Shown here: piece after piece, positions 60,856-64,000 of the stretch | How positions within the stretch are numbered: position 1 is the stretch's first letter | Layout of the letters: every line of letters begins with the position of its first letter | The notes under the pieces: generated by a model | Seen by the model: only the letters and a program-made list of their open reading frames with translations | Told to the model about the DNA's origin: nothing | The model's database searches: none | NCBI GenBank assembly: GCA_032173965.1 | Contig: CM063283.1 | Coordinates: 37,446,243-37,510,242 of the forward strand | DNA from: Sitta carolinensis | Taxonomy: Eukaryota; Chordata; Aves; Passeriformes; Sittidae | Direction: 5' to 3' | DNA: 64,000 nucleotides | Made by a program: the position numbers and the translations under genes

Positions 60856-63834
60856 GAATTTTTGCCAAAGTATAACAACCAGACAGCAAAAATAATCTAT
60901 TTATTGGCAATTAAAACTGTCAGCCCTTTATGATCGCCAAATGAACTCTCTTCCTCAACAAACCTCAACTCTCTGCATGCATCTGTTCAATACGACTGGT
61001 GTTGCAAAAATCTGATAAAAATAAAAATCTTTTATTTTTGAACAAGAAAGAAGAGAGCTACAGGAACATGATGGAAAATTAAGCACAAGCATTCTTTTTG
61101 CTCCCATCATAGGATTTTGAATTATCTTATCATTAATTGGAAGGAACTGGTCCGATTGGGAAACAAAATTTCTTCTGAGTGCATTGCCCAAAACCATTTT
61201 GACCTTGGAAAGTTAGAGCAGTTCTCTAGAATCCTCCTGGAAAGAGGAGACAGACATTGAATTTGTAAAACTATTTCTTTATATGTCATTAAAAGTAATA
61301 TCTAAAATGTAATGGAACTCACTTTTATTTTTTTCTCTTAGACCAATGTCTTCTAAATGGATGCTGAGCTGGTAGTGATGCACATTACAGTAATCCAGTG
61401 GAGAAAATCTGAATGTGGGCTGTCATATTCAGATTCTAAGAAAAACAACGGACTCAGTTGCTGCTGCTGCTTATGTAAAACAGCTAGGAGTATGTCTGGA
61501 CACCAAATCAGTAAGACCTAGCAAATGACAATGAGCCAGGAGGTGTTGCAGGAGCCTTTTGTACTCAGAAAGAGCAAAGTGGTGGCCACACACAGGTTTT
61601 ATTCTTAACATCCTAACTTACAGCAGAAACACATGGATGCATCCTAAACTGTATATAAATATTAGCTTACACAATAATATTCTTTACTGACTTTAACCTT
61701 AATATTTAACTTCATTTTAATCCAGTCTTTCCAGTTCCAAATACTTGATTTCTTCATTCCATGATGAAGAAGATTTTGACCACAGTTTAACATGATAAGA
61801 CTGAAACTCTAACATTCATGTATTTATATTTCTTAGTTTGTGAGATACATAAATATTACTTGATTATTTGGATTCTGACCTCAAATACTTTGTAAGCCCT
61901 TATTGGTTTGCTTAGGGCACTGACACTTCTGCCCAGACCTTACAATTTGGGTTAAGAATTATGTTTCTCTCTGATAATCAAGAATATTTTGAACCTTATT
62001 GGAGCCTTTTCACATCATTGTGTAATATATGTTCATGTAGCAAAATGAAGACAAGATTGTAACATGTTGAGTAAATCTGTTTTTCCAATCTAATAATAGC
62101 ATTTCAGGCATGGTGCCCAAGCCTTGACATCTACTATTGGCCAAAGCACAGGCTCCCTGTCCTATGTATGATGCTATCCAAGTTGCTGCTATGTACTGAA
62201 ACAAATGTCCTCATTTTCATTTAATTTGTTGCCCCTGTTAAGCAGATAATACCTGAACATTTTTACTTTGCTCTTTTGACACTTAGTCTATGTGAGAAAA
62301 ACTAGACTTTATTTTATACACCCTGATTCCTTAAAGTCCTGACAGATTGAAAGGACAATGTATTAGATTAAAAAAATGAAATTAATTTTGCAGTTTTACT
62401 AACATATTAAAATAACTTTGGGTCACATCTCTTGTAGAGTCTGATCCAGTGACTATTAAAGCTAGTAGAAATCAGTAGCCTCGAATTGCAGAACTATGGC
62501 TTTTTAATGTACACCCCCATGAACGTAGCTGTACATTTGTCATCTAATCAGTGTAGATTTTATCTCAGCAATAAGAGAAATCTGAAGCCAGTTACTTTTA
62601 ATAGAAAGTATGGCAGAAAATCTGAGCAATCAGACAAAGTGACACAATTAATGTAATAAAAAGCTTCAACAGAAAGTCTGTTGTGTCATTCCTCACTTAA
62701 TCAGCTATAACATTATAAAGGAATTACAGGCACTATAAAGTCATACCAGAAATATCTCAGACATTTTCTTTGTTATTGTAGGAGAAAAAGTAATGTGAAA
62801 AGGTAAGTAATTTTCACAGGTGCTTCTGAATTTTTCAGTTTCGGGGAATGAAAATCTGGCCTTCGTGCTGCTGTTTTTTCATACCTGCATTCTGACATTA
62901 AAACAATAGAACCAATGTAGTGAACACATTTCTAAATTTCTCTCACACACATCACTCTGTCATTTAGAAATTGACATAATGAAAAAGTGGCCAGGGAAAA
63001 TGTAAGTGGAAAAAAGGGATTGGAACAAACAGGATGAGCAAAAGTAGCAGTCTAGAGAGTCTGCATACACTCGATGGCATGACTAGCTGCATACCCATTG
63101 TATTGCTTAAAAAAAATAAATCAAATATTCTAGGTCTTGTGGGTATAAGGTGAGTCTGATAAACAGAAACCTTCTAATTTTCTATTTCCAAAGAAAGGTC
63201 TGCCAAGGTTAATGCTGAAGGTTCCTGAAGAATTTTGATTGGCACTGAGCAATAGTTTGGGAAGCATAACTGAAGAAAATGAAACAATAGGCTACTGAAA
63301 TATCAAGGGAACTGAGAGTGTTAGCAGCGTTTGTACAGCATTGTACGCTATGGCATCCTGGATGTGAATATTCATGCTGCTACAGTTACATACGCTCAAA
63401 AGGCTTAAAAAGTTCCCTGAGATATTATTATGCTGTAACTATAAACCCCAGTTAATATGTCCTGGAAAGAGTAAGGTCTGGTACTACACAAAAGGAAACT
63501 TTTACTGACAATTCTTGGTTTAGATTAGAAACTAAATTTTCATTTGTACAAATTTGTTTATTTGTACACATGATTTTGAACTCTGGCATGAAGGCATGAA
63601 ATGTGTTTGGTCGTTTCCTAGAGTAGGACTACAGAAGTCATGTTCGTATTGTGTTCAATTCTCTTCCTTCCCAAAACAATGACTTTGTGAAAAGATTTGA
63701 GTTTGAGCTCTGGCCCTACTCAATCTACAAATAGAGAACAGTTACACTCATAATTCTAGTGAAGATATGCGTGAATGTGCATAGCTGCAATTGGTTTAAA
63801 CTTGCTATTTGGTTGGAGTTTTTAATTAGCTTTC

Positions 63835-63865
63835 TGTTTGTTTGTTTGTTTTGTTTTGTTGTTGC
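63835..63865 (+). repeat. T/G low-complexity run
   Basis: TTTG units followed by TTTTG and TTG units form a simple repeat. Confidence 0.85.
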
Positions 63866-64000
63866 TTTTATTTTAGGGTTTTGTTTATTTCTTTTTGAGT
63901 GGTTCTTCTCAAAAAGAAACTGGTACAGGAGCTATCCATAAGTGGTGTCAGCCTGTAGATCACTGATTGATTCCTGTTCTCTTTTATTTAAAAGCACATC

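Larger units (their letters stand above)
52873..64000. other. Long unique AT-rich stretch, no gene seen
   Basis: No exon, RNA gene or transposon was recognised in the last 11 kb. Simple features are a TATATA/TATG run at 54975-55003, a 29-bp tandem duplication (57691-57748), an A29 run (59802-59830), an A/C tract (60811-60855) and a T/G-rich run (63835-63865). Frames of 60-109 codons here show no domain. Confidence 0.6.

Overview
The window looks like vertebrate, and specifically avian, nuclear DNA. It is AT-rich and CpG-poor. It holds several CR1 LINE copies with the typical bird 3' tails of TCATAGAATCACAGAAT type, solo LTRs of endogenous retroviruses, a long TATC/TGTC microsatellite and many homopolymer runs. 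A songbird is my best guess because two LTR copies still share a near-identical block, but that is inference. I found no protein-coding exon, tRNA, rRNA, snRNA, CRISPR array or bacterial-type operon. The window is either intergenic (a gene desert) or part of a very large intron.

Layout. 1-1700: unique sequence. 1701-2314: solo LTR on the plus strand with a perfect 5-bp target-site duplication. 2320-7979: A-rich runs, then unique sequence with a hairpin and a near-perfect palindrome. 7980-8395: CR1 3' end on the minus strand. 8396-12437: unique sequence with an A/C-rich tract. 12438-13165: second solo LTR of the same family, plus strand. 13171-20509: unique. 20510-21127: CR1 3' end on the plus strand with an apparent internal deletion. 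21293-21583: compound tetranucleotide microsatellite. 23185-24070: CR1 reverse-transcriptase remnant on the minus strand. 28371-29835: longest CR1 copy, minus strand, with decayed reverse-transcriptase motifs and an intact 3' tail. 29836-44930: about 15 kb almost free of recognisable transposons, apart from a G/T tract at 32637-32836. 44940-45855: retrovirus-like remnant, a broken gag-like stretch followed by an LTR-like 3' end. 47872-48555: solo LTR of another family on the minus strand with a 6-bp imperfect duplication. 48562-64000: unique sequence with a polypurine tract at 52586-52872.

No genes can be shown to work together. Every open reading frame in the window is explained by repeats, by shadows of transposons, or by chance. 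The points most worth a second look are the mosaic divergence of the two related LTRs, the gag-like plus LTR composite, several hairpins and palindromes, and two strand-asymmetric tracts that may adopt non-B DNA. I saw no new biological system here.
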